A stretch of 64,000 bases of DNA, from assembly GCF_000247695.1 (NCBI RefSeq), contig NW_004624801.1:6666584-6730583 (forward strand), written 5' to 3'. Source of the DNA: Heterocephalus glaber (Eukaryota; Chordata; Mammalia; Rodentia; Bathyergidae). A program made the position numbers and the translations under genes. This document shows positions 10,681-22,128 of this stretch, one piece after another. Numbering within the stretch: position 1 is the first letter of the stretch; each line of letters starts with the position of its first letter. The notes under the pieces were generated by a model that was not told the DNA's origin, made no database searches, and saw only the letters and a list, made by a program, of their open reading frames with translations.

Positions 10681-11399
10681 TCAGTGACTGCTATGTGAAA
10701 AATGAGTAGCCAAGTGGCAAAGAGGGAAAGAGAAGCTGGTGGAGACGGGGAGACAGGTGTTGGGCCTCTGTGGGCTCCAGGCCAAGAGATCTCTCCTCTG
10801 CCACACAACCAGCCGATCTTCCCCAACCCTTGCGTCCTGGCCACGTCCTCCCTGCTCTGTGGCATGTGCTTCTCCCTCGCCCTCCCTCCGCCTTGCGCTT
10901 TCCTGCCTTGTCCAGCCGTGCTGCCGACCCAGCCTCCACCCCTGGCCCCTTCACTAGGGTGGGACCGAGCACCCCTCTGGCTCCTGCTGGGCGTCCTGCT
11001 GGCCCCAGCTCCAGGCCTGGCTCCTTGGCTGCCCGCACAGCCGCTGTCTCTGCTCCAGCAGCCCTGCCCTTCAGCTCCTCTGGGGAAGGAGGGTGCTCGG
11101 AGCCCAAGCTGCGCCTCCCAGCTCCGTCCAGGAAACAGCAGCATCCATCAAGGCCAGGGAGCCATCGGACCCGCAGGAGACTCATCAGTCCAGGGACAGC
11201 GTGGCCTCAGGGCTGGAGAGCAGTGGCCCACACCCCGCTGCAGACACCGCAGCCCACCCCAGGGGCAGGGACAAGTGGCCCCACTCTGTCACCCGCACTC
11301 AGCCCCACCTTGAGATTCTCTGCAGCCTAATAGGAAGCTCTGCCCTCCCCCTGCCCTTCTGGAACCTTCTGGGGTGCCGTCTTCCGCTCGTGGCTGGTG

Positions 11400-11545
11400 T
11401 GTCCTCGGGGAAAGCAATTTTGCTATTTTCGCCTAGGAAAACATAATTAGGGAGGCAGATTGCTGCAAACAGCATCATATTATGGATCCAAAAGCCAAGT
11501 AGTAATGATCTTTGGATTCTCCATACAGCTCATCTGCAGTGGCAA
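11400..11545. promoter_or_regulatory. Candidate conserved non-coding element
   Basis: Non-repeat AT-rich block with 'gcaattttgctattttcgcc', a homeodomain core in ATAATTAG, and 'catcatattatggatcc'. It stands out from the GC-rich surroundings. Regulatory role is inference only. Confidence 0.25.
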
Positions 11546-11865
11546 ACATACCAGAGTTGGAGGCCAGCTATGTTCAAGGGTGTTTGTATCTTTCCAGTGT
11601 TCACTGTGTGCTGAGTCCAGGCTGGGGACCCAAGGGTGGGGAAGGGGACTCCAAGGAGAGGGCTTGGAGCTTTGTTGTCAAAGCTGATGACCCACTGAGG
11701 AGAGGGAACAGGCGAGGGAGCAAGGACTGGGTTAGGAGCCCCTGCACACCCCAGCCCTGTGTCCCCCATTTCACTCAGAGTCCGTTTGGTGGCACTAACA
11801 TGCCTGGCTCCATGTTTCTCTGGCCCTTTTTGTCTGTTCCCAGCCTCCCTGCTATTCCTGGAGCA

Positions 11866-12190
11866 CAATAGTCTCCTGCTGGCCACAGGCCCTTTGCACT
11901 GGCTGTTCCCGCTGCTTGGCCCACTCTTTTCTTGGGTCTGCCTGGGTTAAAAAGCCCTCCCTTCCTTCCAGTTTTTGCTCAAGTGACTCCATTGAGGCCT
12001 TCCCTCACCAAGGCTTGTTTACAATACACCCCACTCCCCTATTTCTCTTTTTATCACCATCTCACTGTGTGCATTCATCACTCATTTGCTTGTTTTCCAT
12101 CTCCCTTGCTGGAGTTTATGCTGCATGAGAGCAGAAGCTTGGTCCATTTCCTTTCTGTGCTTCCAGCCCCAAACACCCTGGTTTATCTGT
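11866..12190 (+). mobile_element. L2 relic, 3' part
   Basis: Sense L2 landmarks in order: 'tttgcactggctgttccc', 'gaggccttccctcacca', 'tgcattcatcactcatttgc', 'ggagtttatgctgcatgaga' and 'cagccccaaacaccctgg'. Confidence 0.65.
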
Positions 12191-12409
12191 TCTCATGTTC
12201 AGTTGGAACCTGCCGGAGAAAGAAGGAAGGAAAGGCAGGGAAGGGGGAGAAGGGAAGGGGAAGGGAGGACCCCTCGGGTACTCTTGGGTTCCAGTCCTAC
12301 AGGTTGCCAATGCAAAGGAGAAGACAGCAGTGTGTGTTGGACAAAGTGGGCCTCAGTTTCCTGCTTCGTGCTCTGGCAGGCTGGGCGGGTGAGGGGGCTC
12401 CATGGCCTT

Positions 12410-12494
12410 TTGTTTTTTTTGGTACCGGGGATCGAACTCGGGTCCTCGCACTTGTGCAGCAGGCGGCGAAAGCACTGAGCCAAATCCCCGGCCC
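12410..12494 (-). mobile_element. ID-type tRNA-derived SINE
   Basis: Reverse copy: T run, 'ggtaccggggatcgaactc', and the A-box complement 'cactgagccaaatccccgg'. Confidence 0.93.
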
Positions 12495-12739
12495 TAATGG
12501 TCTTGCTGTGCTTGGCTGAGTGGCTCAGCCGCAGGGGACACGGCCTCGCCCTTGGAGTGGTGGCTTCCCCGGGCAGTGTCAGGAAGAGAATCTCACCTTC
12601 CGGGCCGTTTTGGAGACCTCTTGCTCCCTGCATGCATTTCCAGCATCAGAAAGCTCGGCGGCTGTGGAAATGTCTGTCTGTCTGTCGGTGAGGGGCCAGC
12701 TAGGCAGGTGGGAGTGGCCCGCTGGGGCGCTTACGTGGA

Positions 12740-12900
12740 GAGGAGAAGCTGGGGTTTAATGTTAAGCGAAAATATGAAATAAAGCAGGTTGCATAATTAT
12801 AAATAGAGTTGGAGTAAGTATGTAAAACTCAACATATGTACAATAAGCATGCAGAAAAGGTGGCAGAAAGGAAATACATCAAAATTCTTGTCTCTGGGAA
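12740..12900. promoter_or_regulatory. AT-rich unique block, candidate regulatory DNA
   Basis: About 160 bp with 'gttgcataattataaatag' and 'gtatgtaaaactcaacatat'. No repeat signature seen. It differs sharply in composition from the flanking GC-rich intron. Function unknown. Confidence 0.2.
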
Positions 12901-14039
12901 ATGAGACAAGGATTTCCTTCTAAATTAAAAAAGAGGCATTATTTAAACCTCAACTTCCTTCCCCTTGCCGCGCGAGATGCTGGGGCTGGCAGGGCTGCAG
13001 AGCTGGAGGTTAGCTCTGGGGAGTCTGCAGGGACAGGGAGGGCAGGGCATGTCTCTGTTAGGACAACGTCCGGCTCCGTGCGGAAGGGTGAGTCTGCTTT
13101 CTCTCCAGCCCTGTGCTGCCCCCCACCCCAGGCACTTGTCCCCCCTGGGCGGCAGACTCCCAAGGATGGGTCGGGGACAGTGGGTGGCTGGTGGCCGTGG
13201 CAGTCAAGGTGGTGGTGACTCGGGGTCTCGGACCAGGAAGGGAGCAAGGGGCTTCAGGACAAGGTGTGTGCATGCGAGTGGGTGGGGTGGCTTCCAGGCT
13301 CTGAGTGTGAGCTCTGCCCAGCAGCCAGGGCGGGAACCTGGGAGGACAGGAGCCGGGATTGAGGCCATGGCCAAGCAGGTGCCAGGGGCAGGCTGAGACC
13401 AGGAGTCCCAGCAAGGGCGGTCCTCCTCTTGTCCTGCTTGTGGGAGGCTGCAGAGGTGGTTGATCCAGACCTTGTCCAGGAAGGGCCCAGGAGAGAGGTG
13501 TAGGGCATTGTTGGTGGTCATGACAGAGTTCCCCAGTGCCAAGGGCGGCTGCAAGGGGAGGATCCAGTCCTCCTGGGCAGGAGGTGGTCGGGCCTGCAAT
13601 GGGGGTGTGGGTGGAGGGTTCAGGAGGCTCAGCACCCCAGCTTTCCTGCACCGTTAGGGCACACAGCCAGCCCTGGCTCCGATCCTGTTAATGGTGTGTG
13701 TGTTTGCATTTCCTTTGAGGTTGGAAGTGAAGCATCCCCTGTTCAGTGCAGAAGGGCCCGGCAGGTCTTGGGCACCTATTTGGGTCCCCCACCCCCCACC
13801 TCCTGCCTTAGTAGGGCTCTGAATGGGGTGAGGTGGGAGGACACAGGGACAATGCAGGAAGGCTGCTGTGAGGTGGGGGTGTCCCACAGCTCCTGTGGTG
13901 TGTGTGGGCCCGAGAGACAGACACAGGACATGTCAGCCTGCGGTTGTGGTGCACCAGTTTCTGGCCCAGTAGTATTTGTGTCTCACTGTGTGCGTGTCTG
14001 CAGGCACCTAGGTCCATGGGTCTCCTTGTTTTAAAAGGA

Positions 14040-14170
14040 AAGAAATCTGCTTCATAATAAAATAACTCCCAGCAAGCACGCTGGCCAGCTGTAGGAAATC
14101 AATACCCCTGTTAATTGAATGCAACCCTCATAAATCAGGGAGGAAGGTGAAATTAAACCTTCCCGGGGCG
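14040..14170. promoter_or_regulatory. Candidate conserved non-coding element
   Basis: Non-repeat block with 'cataataaaataactccc', CAGCTG E-box, a homeodomain-like TTAATTGA and 'cctcataaatcagg'. Composition and motif clustering suggest an enhancer-like element; conservation not tested. Confidence 0.25.
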
Positions 14171-14644
14171 GCATGGAGCCCTCGTGCCGGGGCAGCAGAC
14201 CTGGCTCAGAATGGGTGGTTACCTGGAGGGGGCAGGGAGGAAAGCTGAGCCTCAAGGCCTCCTAGGCGGTCTGGCTGGGAGCAGAGGACTAGGGCCAGAG
14301 GCACTGCCACCTATGGGAGCAGAGCTCCCTGCAGGGCCCTGGCGGTGCCCTTGGCCCCAGGGAAGTGCAGTAAGTGGAGTGTCCTGGGTCAGGTTTCCTC
14401 AGGCACGGTGGCTGGTGGTGGCCTGTGGTAGCTGCCTCTTCCGTAGCCTGGTGAAGTGCCCAGAGAGCAGCTGGCCCAGGTCAGTCTGGGCAGAGGCGTG
14501 GGCAGGGGCCAGAGGCCTGGCATGTCCTTCTGTCACCTCCCGAGTAAGAACCCATCGTCTTGGTGGGACTCCCGTGCTCAGCAGCTGCATAGAGAATGGA
14601 AGCAGGCCTAGGTCTCACCGCCAGCAGCTCGGAGGGCCCAGCTA

Positions 14645-14725
14645 CCTTGTCCCTAGCTCACTGTGTGACCTTGGCCAAGTCCCTTCATCTCTGTGCCAGT
14701 TCCCAGGCCCGGGCCATGAGGTCAG
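14645..14725 (-). mobile_element. MIR relic
   Basis: 'ctcactgtgtgaccttggcc', then 'aagtcccttcatctctgtgcc' is the antisense MIR core. Confidence 0.6.
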
Positions 14726-15107
14726 GGGTTGCCTTACAGGTCTGGGAGGTCCCACCCCAGGATTTTGGACCCTGGCAGGTTCTTGAGGTCCCAGTGTCAT
14801 CACAGGAGGACACTGTGATACTTTGGGCACACTGAGAGGTGGTCCCACCCGGCAGGGCAGGAAGAGCTCAGGGAGGGCACCTGTTGGCCTGGGATGTTGC
14901 TGTCACCCCATCAGAGCTGTCCATTCTGGCCACCGCCAGACACTGTCGCTGAGGTGGGTTCTGATTCCAGTGGACTTCGCCACAGAGCTGGCTGATGTAG
15001 CAATGATAATAACAACAATGACAAAAAGTGACAATCAAAACAGCCACTTTCTGTGAGTATTGGTGAACCTTTTCTTCCCTCCATCTTTCCTTCTATCTTC
15101 CTTCCTT

Positions 15108-15294
15108 TTATATTTGCAGTACTGAGGATTGAATCCAAGGCTTTTGCACTGAGCTACATCCTCAGCCCTTTTTACATTTTGAAACAAGTTGTTGGAAAGT
15201 AGCTAAGTTGCCCAGGCTGGGCTCAAACTCATGATCTTCCTGCATCGGCCTCCCAGAGTGCTAGGATTATAGGTGTGCAGCACCATGCCTGACC
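15108..15294 (-). mobile_element. B1-dID dimeric SINE
   Basis: In reverse, a degenerate ID half ('cagtactgaggattgaatcc', 'actgagctacatcctcagcc') is followed by a B1 half ('gttgcccaggctgggctc', 'agtgctaggattataggtg'). Confidence 0.85.
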
Positions 15295-16298
15295 CCTGAT
15301 GAATTTAACTTTGATCTTCTCCAGCAACCCAGTGAGGATGATCCTGGCCAGGTCTGCATTTTACGATGAGGGGCGTGGGCCCAGGTGGGGAAAGGACAGT
15401 CCCTGGTCTTGGAGCTGGGGTGCAAGGAGCCAGGCCTTCTTTGCCTGCACAGCCCAGCGGTGTTGGGAGATGGGGAACCAAAGCATGTCACTGCATGGAG
15501 TCCCCACGGAGCTCTGCGGTGGAGAGGTCCCACCCAGGACTCGAGTTCTGAGCTCTCCAGCCTGGTCCCCACCTCTCCCTGCCATATGTGGGGCGTTGCT
15601 GCCCACCTGTCTGAATTTGTCGGGTTGGCGTCCTTCCTCCTCTAACACGGGCGCACAGGAAGATAAAAGGGCAAGGAATGGAGAAGGACCATAGGCAGGA
15701 GGACTGGAGGGCTCGGAGTGACCTGCGCCAGCTGGAGGAAGGCCAGGGAGTGTCCAGCGATGGCAGGAAGCTGGACACTGTCCCCATGTCCCCTCCTTGG
15801 GCAGACAGAAGTCCAGGCCTGTACTGTGGCAATGGCCTTGGAGGAGGAGGGTGGTTGCCATGGAAACACCTTCTACCAAACAGTTTTCAGCCTTTGCCAC
15901 TGCCATGGGGGTGGCTGCAGCCCAAGGTACCCACCCCTGAGCTAGCTGGCCTCTGGCTCAGTCGTGGCCGTGGTCCTGGTATTCCACCCAGTGTCTCCCT
16001 CCCGTGAGGCCGGTTCTGGGTGAAGTGGGGCAGTCCTGCCTGTCTCAAAGCTTCTCAGCATCATGGGCCATGATGTGAGAGATGGGAAATGTGTTTCTTC
16101 ACACAGTCCAGTGGCATGATTCTGCCTCACTGAATCCAGTGTTTCCCTTGAGGTCCCAGGCTGCCTCCCTCCCTGAGGACACAGGGCTGGAGGTCCCTTG
16201 GATTGGCCTGTAGGGACCAGGTGTCCTGCTCTGAGGGGTATTAGGAGTGATCACAGTGCTGTGTGAGCACTGACAGAGATGACATGCATAAAGAGCCT

Positions 16299-16475
16299 GG
16301 CAGCGGGGCATAGTGGCGCACTCCTATAATCCCAGCACTGAGGCAGCAGGATCGAAAGTTCAAGCCCAGCCTGGGCAACTTAGTGACTTAGGAAGACCCT
16401 GTCTCTAAAGAAAAAGAAAAATGGCCTGGGGCTATAGCTCAGTGCAAAGGCCCTGGGTTCAATCTCCAATCCAAT
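16299..16475 (+). mobile_element. B1-dID dimeric SINE
   Basis: B1 half with 'ctcctataatcccagcac' and 'cagcctgggcaacttag'. A-rich linker, then a dID half with 'ggggctatagctcagtg' and 'gggttcaatctcc'. Its tail runs straight into a GA microsatellite. Confidence 0.88.
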
Positions 16476-16477
16476 GA

Positions 16478-16546
<69 letters not shown>
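16476..16546 (+). repeat. (GA)n microsatellite, about 71 bp
   Basis: Near-perfect GA dinucleotide run with one C interruption, at the 3' tail of the preceding SINE, which probably seeded it. Confidence 0.97.
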
Positions 16547-16553
<7 letters not shown>

Positions 16554-16684
16554 CACGACTGTTGGCTGTTTTGTTATCTTTATCATTAGCTGGACATTTT
16601 TCTTACGTCCTCCTGACAACCTGGGGAAGCCCCACCTCCCAGGGTTTCAAGGGGCCTTCCTCCATGAAAGGATTTGAAGCTGTA

Positions 16685-17075
16685 TTAGTTTTCTGGGGTG
16701 CTGCCACAGACTGGGGGACTTACAGGGCAGAGACCCATGGGCTCACGATCTGGAGGCCTGGAGTCTGAGGTCGAGACGTCTGCAGGCCACGCTCCCCGTG
16801 AAGGGCCTGGGGACCCCGCTGCTCCCACCTCTCTCCAGCATCTGGCTGTCCCTTGGCTGGTGGCAGCTGAACCCCAGTCTTTGCATGGTGTCCACTCTAG
16901 GGCCAAGTTCTCCCTTCTCACGAAGACATAGCAGATTAGGGGCCCAGTCTTCTCCACAACAACCTCCCAGTGACTACCTGAATTACACCTACAATGACCA
17001 GATTTCAAATCAGGTCGCATTCTGAGTCCCCGGGAATGAGGACTGCGATCTAGGAAGGTTGAGGGGACACAGTTA
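16685..17075 (-). mobile_element. MaLR (MLT1/MST-type) solo LTR, antisense
   Basis: Begins 'gtattagttttctgggg', has 'ctgaattacacctacaatg' and 'atttcaaatcaggtcgcatt', and ends 'ggggacacagttaa', the antisense layout of an ERVL-MaLR LTR. No internal viral genes follow. Confidence 0.75.
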
Positions 17076-17459
17076 AGCCTAGAGTGCAAATTGTATTTTA
17101 TGACTCTATGGGTTTAAAGACGAATGTATTCACGTTACATATCAAACCATTGCCTTGTATTTACAGGCCTTTCCCCTCTAATTTGAAAAGAAATTCAAAC
17201 ATTTTCATGGCCCTCTGAAAACATAGTGCCCCTAGCACTGCACCTCCTTCTCCTGGCCATGGAGAAGCCAGCCTTGGCGCCAGCCCCCAGCCCCCCAAGG
17301 GGTGACATCAAAGCTCTGGCTTTCCTGGGGCCACCAACTACAAGCAGCTATAGCCATGTCCCTCATCCATCTCCTCCTTTTCTTTTGCACTGAGGCATTT
17401 CCAGGCCATCCATCTGCTGTGGTCTGAGGCCTGGAGACATTGACTTTTATTGCCATTTG

Positions 17460-17690
17460 TAGAAAAGCTTCTCAGGGCAAAAGACCGAATCATACATTAT
17501 TTGAAAATAGAAAGCGCTATGCAAATGCAAAGTCCAGTATAATAATAGTGATGCCAAGTAGTTCTGTTGTGAACAAGTTGAACTTGTTAAATCAGACAGA
17601 CGCCATCTGCACTATTTAAAGTCTGTGCTAGTGATATGTTTTATGCAAAAATGCTTATTGTAGGAAAATTGCTGAATCCCCCAAAAAGTG
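17460..17690. promoter_or_regulatory. Candidate conserved non-coding element with octamer site
   Basis: Unique AT-rich block with an exact octamer ATGCAAAT at 17519-17526, GCGC, CATCTG E-box, and near-palindromic 'acaagttgaacttgtt'. No repeat match seen. Enhancer role is inferred. Confidence 0.35.
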
Positions 17691-17799
17691 CTTCTCTCTG
17701 TAGTTGGGCTCTGGGATACTTTGTCTCGGGAATGGGAGGACCACTGTCAGTATCCCAGCCACAACAGTGACAGTGACGCCAGCAGCGCCCATCCCACTG

Positions 17800-18060
17800 G
17801 CTTCCTGTTCCACACACTTCCCATCACTTTCTCCACTCAGTCCTCAAAGCAGCTCTGCGAGGTAGCCGTTATCATCTTCATCTTTTTTTTTTTTTTGGTA
17901 CCGGGGATCGAACTTTGGACCTTGTGCTTTTGAGGCAGGCTTCAGAACCGCTGAGCTAAATCCCCAGCCCTATCCTTTTCATCTTAATGAGAATACTGAG
18001 CACAGAGAGGCTAAGTGACTCGGCTAGGGCCACACAGCTCATAAAAGCCTGAGCTTTGTC
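17800..18060 (+). mobile_element. MIR relic interrupted by an ID element
   Basis: Upper part 'ctcaaagcagctctgcgagg' and 'tagccgttatcatcttcatc', lower part 'gagaatactgagcacagag' and 'gctaagtgactcggctaggg'. The ID element at 17883-17970 splits them. Confidence 0.7.
17883..17970 (-). mobile_element. ID-type tRNA-derived SINE inside a MIR
   Basis: Reverse copy with T run, 'ggtaccggggatcgaact' and 'gctgagctaaatccccag'. Flanks tatcatcttcatct and tatccttttcatct form a 14-bp duplication with two mismatches. Confidence 0.93.
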
Positions 18061-18242
18061 CCCTGTCCCTGGAAAATGCATGAACTGAGCATGAGCTGAC
18101 CATTCTCTTCCCAACAGCACTCCTTGAACATCTGGAGACCATTGAGAAATATTCCTGCTTTCTCTTGCCCGAGGACTCTGAACACAGGAAGCGCCTGTCT
18201 TCCAAATCTCCCCTCATTCTTATTTGTGATCTTGTAGAAGGC

Positions 18243-18735
18243 TGTTGGGAATTGAATTGTGTCCTTCCAAAAGATTGCCAAAGTCCTCACCCCTGCTGAA
18301 ATGGCACTTCAGTAGGTGACCTTATTTGCAAAAGTATCTTTGCACCCCTTTATTTGTGAATGTGAATTTATTTGGAAACACGAAGGTCACTGCAGGTACA
18401 TGTGCAAGTTAAGATGAGGCCCTACTGGGGAGCTGAGCATGGGTCCTAGTTCAGTCGCCCATGTCCTCGTAAGAAGAGGCATTGTGACAGAGATGGGGCC
18501 ACGCAGCCACAAGCCATTGCACGTCAGGAGCCAGGAGGGTCCTGGAGAGAAGGGAGGAAGGGGTGGCCGAGAAGGAGCTAGGTGCAGTAGCACTTTGCTT
18601 TCTGACTTCCGGACCCTAGACCTGGGCTGTGAATGTGGATTTAAGCCACGCAGCTTGTGGTCCTTTCTTAGATGGGGCACCCCAAAAATCAATGCCAGAG
18701 CTGTGCCATTTTCCATGGGGGTTTCCCCCAGGATG
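18243..18735 (+). mobile_element. MaLR (MLT1-type) LTR relic, sense
   Basis: 'gaattgaattgtgtccttcc', 'gtgaatttatttggaaacac', 'catgtcctcgtaagaagagg' and 'atttaagccacgcagcttgt' follow the sense order of MLT1-type LTRs. Confidence 0.7.
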
Positions 18736-18763
18736 GCATTGGGGTACTAGACTAAAGAATTGT

Positions 18764-18795
18764 GGGCATGTGTGTGTGTGTGTGTGTGGGTGTGC
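18764..18795 (+). repeat. (TG)n microsatellite
   Basis: About 15 TG units with a few GGG interruptions. Confidence 0.9.
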
Positions 18796-20680
18796 ACGCA
18801 CGCCCATGTGTCTGTGAGGGCTCCTTCCCCCTTCCATCACTCGCCTTCTCTCCCTTTCCAAGCCTCCATGTCTGTCTGCTTTGGGCTCCCTTTTCCCCGA
18901 CATTGCCCTCCGTGAATGGAGCCACTGCCCCTTATCTCCTACAGAAGGTGGAGGTGACAGGGGAAGGTGTCAGAGAGGGCAATCAATCGGCCACCGAGCT
19001 TCACTGCTGTGCCCTCTCCGGTGGGCCGGGCACCCAGCCCGGCCAGGAGAGGTTGCAGACTCAGCAGAGCCAGGTTGGAAAAATGTTTCATACAGTTCGC
19101 ATCGCTGTGCTCAGGTGGACCTGGCACCTTGTGCAGGACAAACAGAGCTTAAACCTGAGGCTGTTAAATTGCACAGCCAGGGGGAAGGGGGAATTCATGT
19201 GCTGAAAGCAAGCAAGTTCCTGCAGAAAGGGCCCCAGGGTTGTCCCTGCAGAGGAAGATATCACAGCGCAGTGGGATCCGTCCCCATAGAAGACTTTGGC
19301 ATGAGAGAAATACTGCATATAATGTCTAATAACCCCCCCCAAGAGTTAAGCTATAATCAACATAAGGAAATGCATTCTCCTGGAACAAAAACAACAGCAG
19401 TATTGAGGGCGAGATGGAGGCCATGGTGTCTGCGATGTAAACTACTTTAGGATCCTTGAGAAGGGCTCATCAGGAAGCCCGTGATACTTTGCTAGAGTCT
19501 CAGTAGCTGCCAGGCCCTCAGGCTGCTGCGGGTAGAGTTTGTTTCAGCACGATGTGGGAAGGAGAGAAACAGACTCAGGGCACCCAGGGTCCTGGACAGA
19601 TCCCCTTACCTGAGTCCAAGGCCCGGGGAGGGAGGGCGACTTCAGGGACTCCCAGGGGACCAGGTCTTGCCACTCGCCCCCAAAACCAGAGAAAATAATG
19701 GTGAAGGAGGAAAGGAATTTCCTCAGTATTGGGAAGGAGAGTGGTGGATGACTTTGGGGCTCACAAAAGGTTTACATGGGGAAGGAGCAGAAGGAGGGGA
19801 GAGAAGCATGCATGGCTAAGTGGTCCTGAGCAGGCGGATCTGGTTGCTTGCCATCTCCGGATGGCCCTGAAGCGCCTTCTTGGGAATAGGAAAGTTAGGT
19901 TTTGACTCTTCTCACCGACACGTCACAGGACCTGTTGCTCCTGGAATCCCAGGTGACTGTAGGAGAGAATGACTCAAGGGCAAGTCTGAGAGGCAAGGCG
20001 GGGTGAATTAGGGCACACGCGGAGACTTTTACGCCCTGGTTTAGTGGTCTCTCTGGACAAGATATTGTCAAACCTGCCAGTTGACAATCTGTTGATTGTG
20101 ATGTCCCTGCACATCTTGAAAATACCTCAGTTACTCTTATCTTGGTGTGCTCAGCCTGGAAGGGAAAGGTTACCAGTGGATGCATGCCCGCTAGACCAGC
20201 GCTTCTTAAATAATTAATGCCTATGTGCAGAGATGAGCAGGAATCTGACCCAAGGTTTGAGACAGATGCACAGTGAAGGGAGAGATGCCAAGCTTTAGCC
20301 TGCTTGTAGTTACCCACTGGACATCTGTAGGCCAGGTGAGGACTCAGAGGCTCTCGGACCCTGGTGCAGTCCTGTTCTGCCTCTGCTTGCTTCAGCCCCG
20401 GCCCTGCCCTTTGACCCACAGCAGCATACACACAGACACACCTGGCATGCACAGGCATGGGCTTTCCACACGTGTGCAATGTGCGCCTTGGATGAGGTGG
20501 GCTCCAGTCCATCTGCACCGGCTCCATCCCTTGCTTTATCCCTTGCTGCGGGTCTGTGGAGCAGGACTTGGGTGCCTGCAGTGCTTCTGACCCTGCTGCC
20601 TTTGGTGACTGACCAAAGCCACCCAAAGATCACCCAGGCGGGTTCTGCTGCTCATCTCTGGCCATCTTCTCCCCACTCAG

Positions 20681-20796
20681 GCTCTCCCCTGGGGCCGGCC
20701 TCATGGAGCGGATCCAGGCCATCGCCCAGAATGTCTCTGACATTGCCGTGAAGGTGGACCAGATCCTGCGCCACAGTATGCTCCTGCACACCAAGG
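20681..20796 (+). CDS. MGAT5B: MGAT5B coding exon, residues about 112-151 (stem)
   Basis: Acceptor ccccactcag; donor AAGG|GTGGGT. It starts with the last base of a split Arg codon and ends with the first base of a split Val codon. Encodes LSPGAGLMERIQAIAQ followed by NVSD, an N-glycosylation site, and an amphipathic helix ending RHSMLLHTK. It belongs to the luminal stem, which by family knowledge sets the enzyme off from the membrane. Confidence 0.97.
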
Positions 20797-21412
20797 GTGG
20801 GTGCAGGGTGGGGTGCCTCTGCCCTCCCCAGGGCTGATGCACTGGGTAGGGGGAGTCCTGGGCAGGGAGGACACCTGGGGAGGCCTGACTTCTCCCGAGG
20901 ACAGCTCTCCTGGCTCTTTGGGGCCCCACTCCAGGCTCTCAGTGGGGTGACCTGGGGTTCACCCCACCCTGCCCTGCCTGAGGGTGCTGAGCACTGGAGG
21001 CACCCAGAATCCTGGCTACTGAGGACCCAAGAGCAGGGCCGGCTGGGGAAGGGTCCCAGGGCTACTCCATTCCGCTCGATATGGGAGCAGCTGGGGGCTG
21101 CAGGCCTTTCTCTGTCCACCTCAGAAAATGTGGGGTGAGTTTGGGTGTGCCCCGAGAGCCTGCCCACCCAGGGAGCCTCTTCCTAGGTCTTCTGACAGCC
21201 CCTGGCTGGCTCTGAACCCCCAGGGAGACTGTGGAAGGAATAGCTCAGACCAGGGGAATCCTTGGGGTGGGCTGTCAGCTAGTGGCCTTTCTGATGAGAA
21301 AACTGAGGTGGGAGAAGAGGGGTGCAGACCCTTCTGCCCCTCGCCCTTGGTCTGGGCCCTCCTAGGACACAGTTCCTCAGTGATCTGACATCTCCCTAAC
21401 CTCTCCCTGCAG
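20797..21412 (+). other. MGAT5B: Intron, 616 bp
   Basis: GC-rich unique DNA. Ends with a good polypyrimidine tract (ctaacctctccctgcag). No repeat or other feature seen. Confidence 0.9.
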
Positions 21413-21486
21413 TGTCTGAGGGCCGGCAGGATCAGTGCGAGGCTCCCAGCGACCCCAAGTTCCCTGACTGCCCCGGGAAGGTGGAG
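21413..21486 (+). CDS. MGAT5B: MGAT5B coding exon, residues about 151-175
   Basis: Shortest coding exon in the window (74 bp). Acceptor ctctccctgcag; donor GGAG|GTAAGG. Encodes SEGRQDQCEAPSDPKFPDCPGKVE with two Cys residues, which in the family begin the disulfide-rich N-terminal luminal domain. It ends on a codon boundary. Confidence 0.96.
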
Positions 21487-21957
21487 GTAAGGCCTGGACC
21501 TGGAGCAGAGGCTCCTCCTGGCCCAACCCACCTCCAGGGCCTTCTCTGGCTGTGTGATGACATGTGTCCATGTGGCGAGTCCATCCACGGCCATAAAGCC
21601 AGATCCTCACTGGTTCTGGACCCCAAAAGGGTGTGGGCCGAGTCCCCTTCTTTGGGGACCACTGTAGGGGGACCTTCCCTGCACCCCTCCCTGGCCTGCT
21701 TGAAGACCGCCCCTTGACCTTTGCCACTAGCCCAGGTGATAGGATGAGGAACAAATGACAAAGGAGATGGCCCAGCCTACGATGCTTCCCCTCCTGGCTC
21801 TCTCCAGAGCTCGGCCCTCCTGTGCCCTGGCCTGGCTGGGCCTCCCAGGGTCTTCTTTCCTGGCCTGGTCTCTGTGGTCTTCAGTGGCCAGGGCAGAGAG
21901 TCTGCTAGGGCAGGGTAGGTGTTCCTGGCAGCCCGCCCAGGCCTGCCCTCTCTGCAG
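21487..21957 (+). other. MGAT5B: Intron, 471 bp
   Basis: GC-rich unique intron between two close exons. Acceptor tract is gccctctctgcag. Nothing else noted. Confidence 0.9.
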
Positions 21958-22128
21958 TGGATGCGTGCCCGCTGGACCTCTGACCCCTGCTACGCCTTCT
22001 TCGGGGTGGATGGCACCGAGTGCTCTTTCCTCATCTACCTCAGCGAGGTCGAGTGGTTCTGCCCCCCGCTGCCCTGGAGGAACCAGACGAGGGCTCAGAT
22101 GGCCCCCAAACCCCTCCCCAGAGTCCAG
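21958..22128 (+). CDS. MGAT5B: MGAT5B coding exon, residues about 176-232 (N-terminal domain)
   Basis: Acceptor ccctctctgcag; donor TCCAG|GTAGGC; whole codons at both ends. Encodes WMRARWTSDPCYAFFGVDG, the TECSFLIYLSEVEWFCPPLPW block and the glycosylation site NQT. It has three Cys and five Trp residues in 57. This segment is strongly conserved with human MGAT5B and corresponds to the small N-terminal domain of GT18 enzymes that packs against the catalytic fold. Confidence 0.98.

Larger units (their letters stand above)
8020..20680 (+). other. MGAT5B: Intron, 12.7 kb
   Basis: Contains no recognisable MGAT5B exon. It carries an unexplained 62-codon ORF near its start (8204-8392), a double mariner relic (9715-10165), ID elements, an L2 relic, B1-dID dimers, a GA microsatellite and two MaLR-type LTRs. 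It also holds several AT-rich unique blocks (listed as candidates) near 11400, 12740, 14040 and 17460. Other stretches over 300 bases (for example 13000-14000 and 19480-20680) are unique GC-rich DNA where I see nothing specific. Confidence 0.85.
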
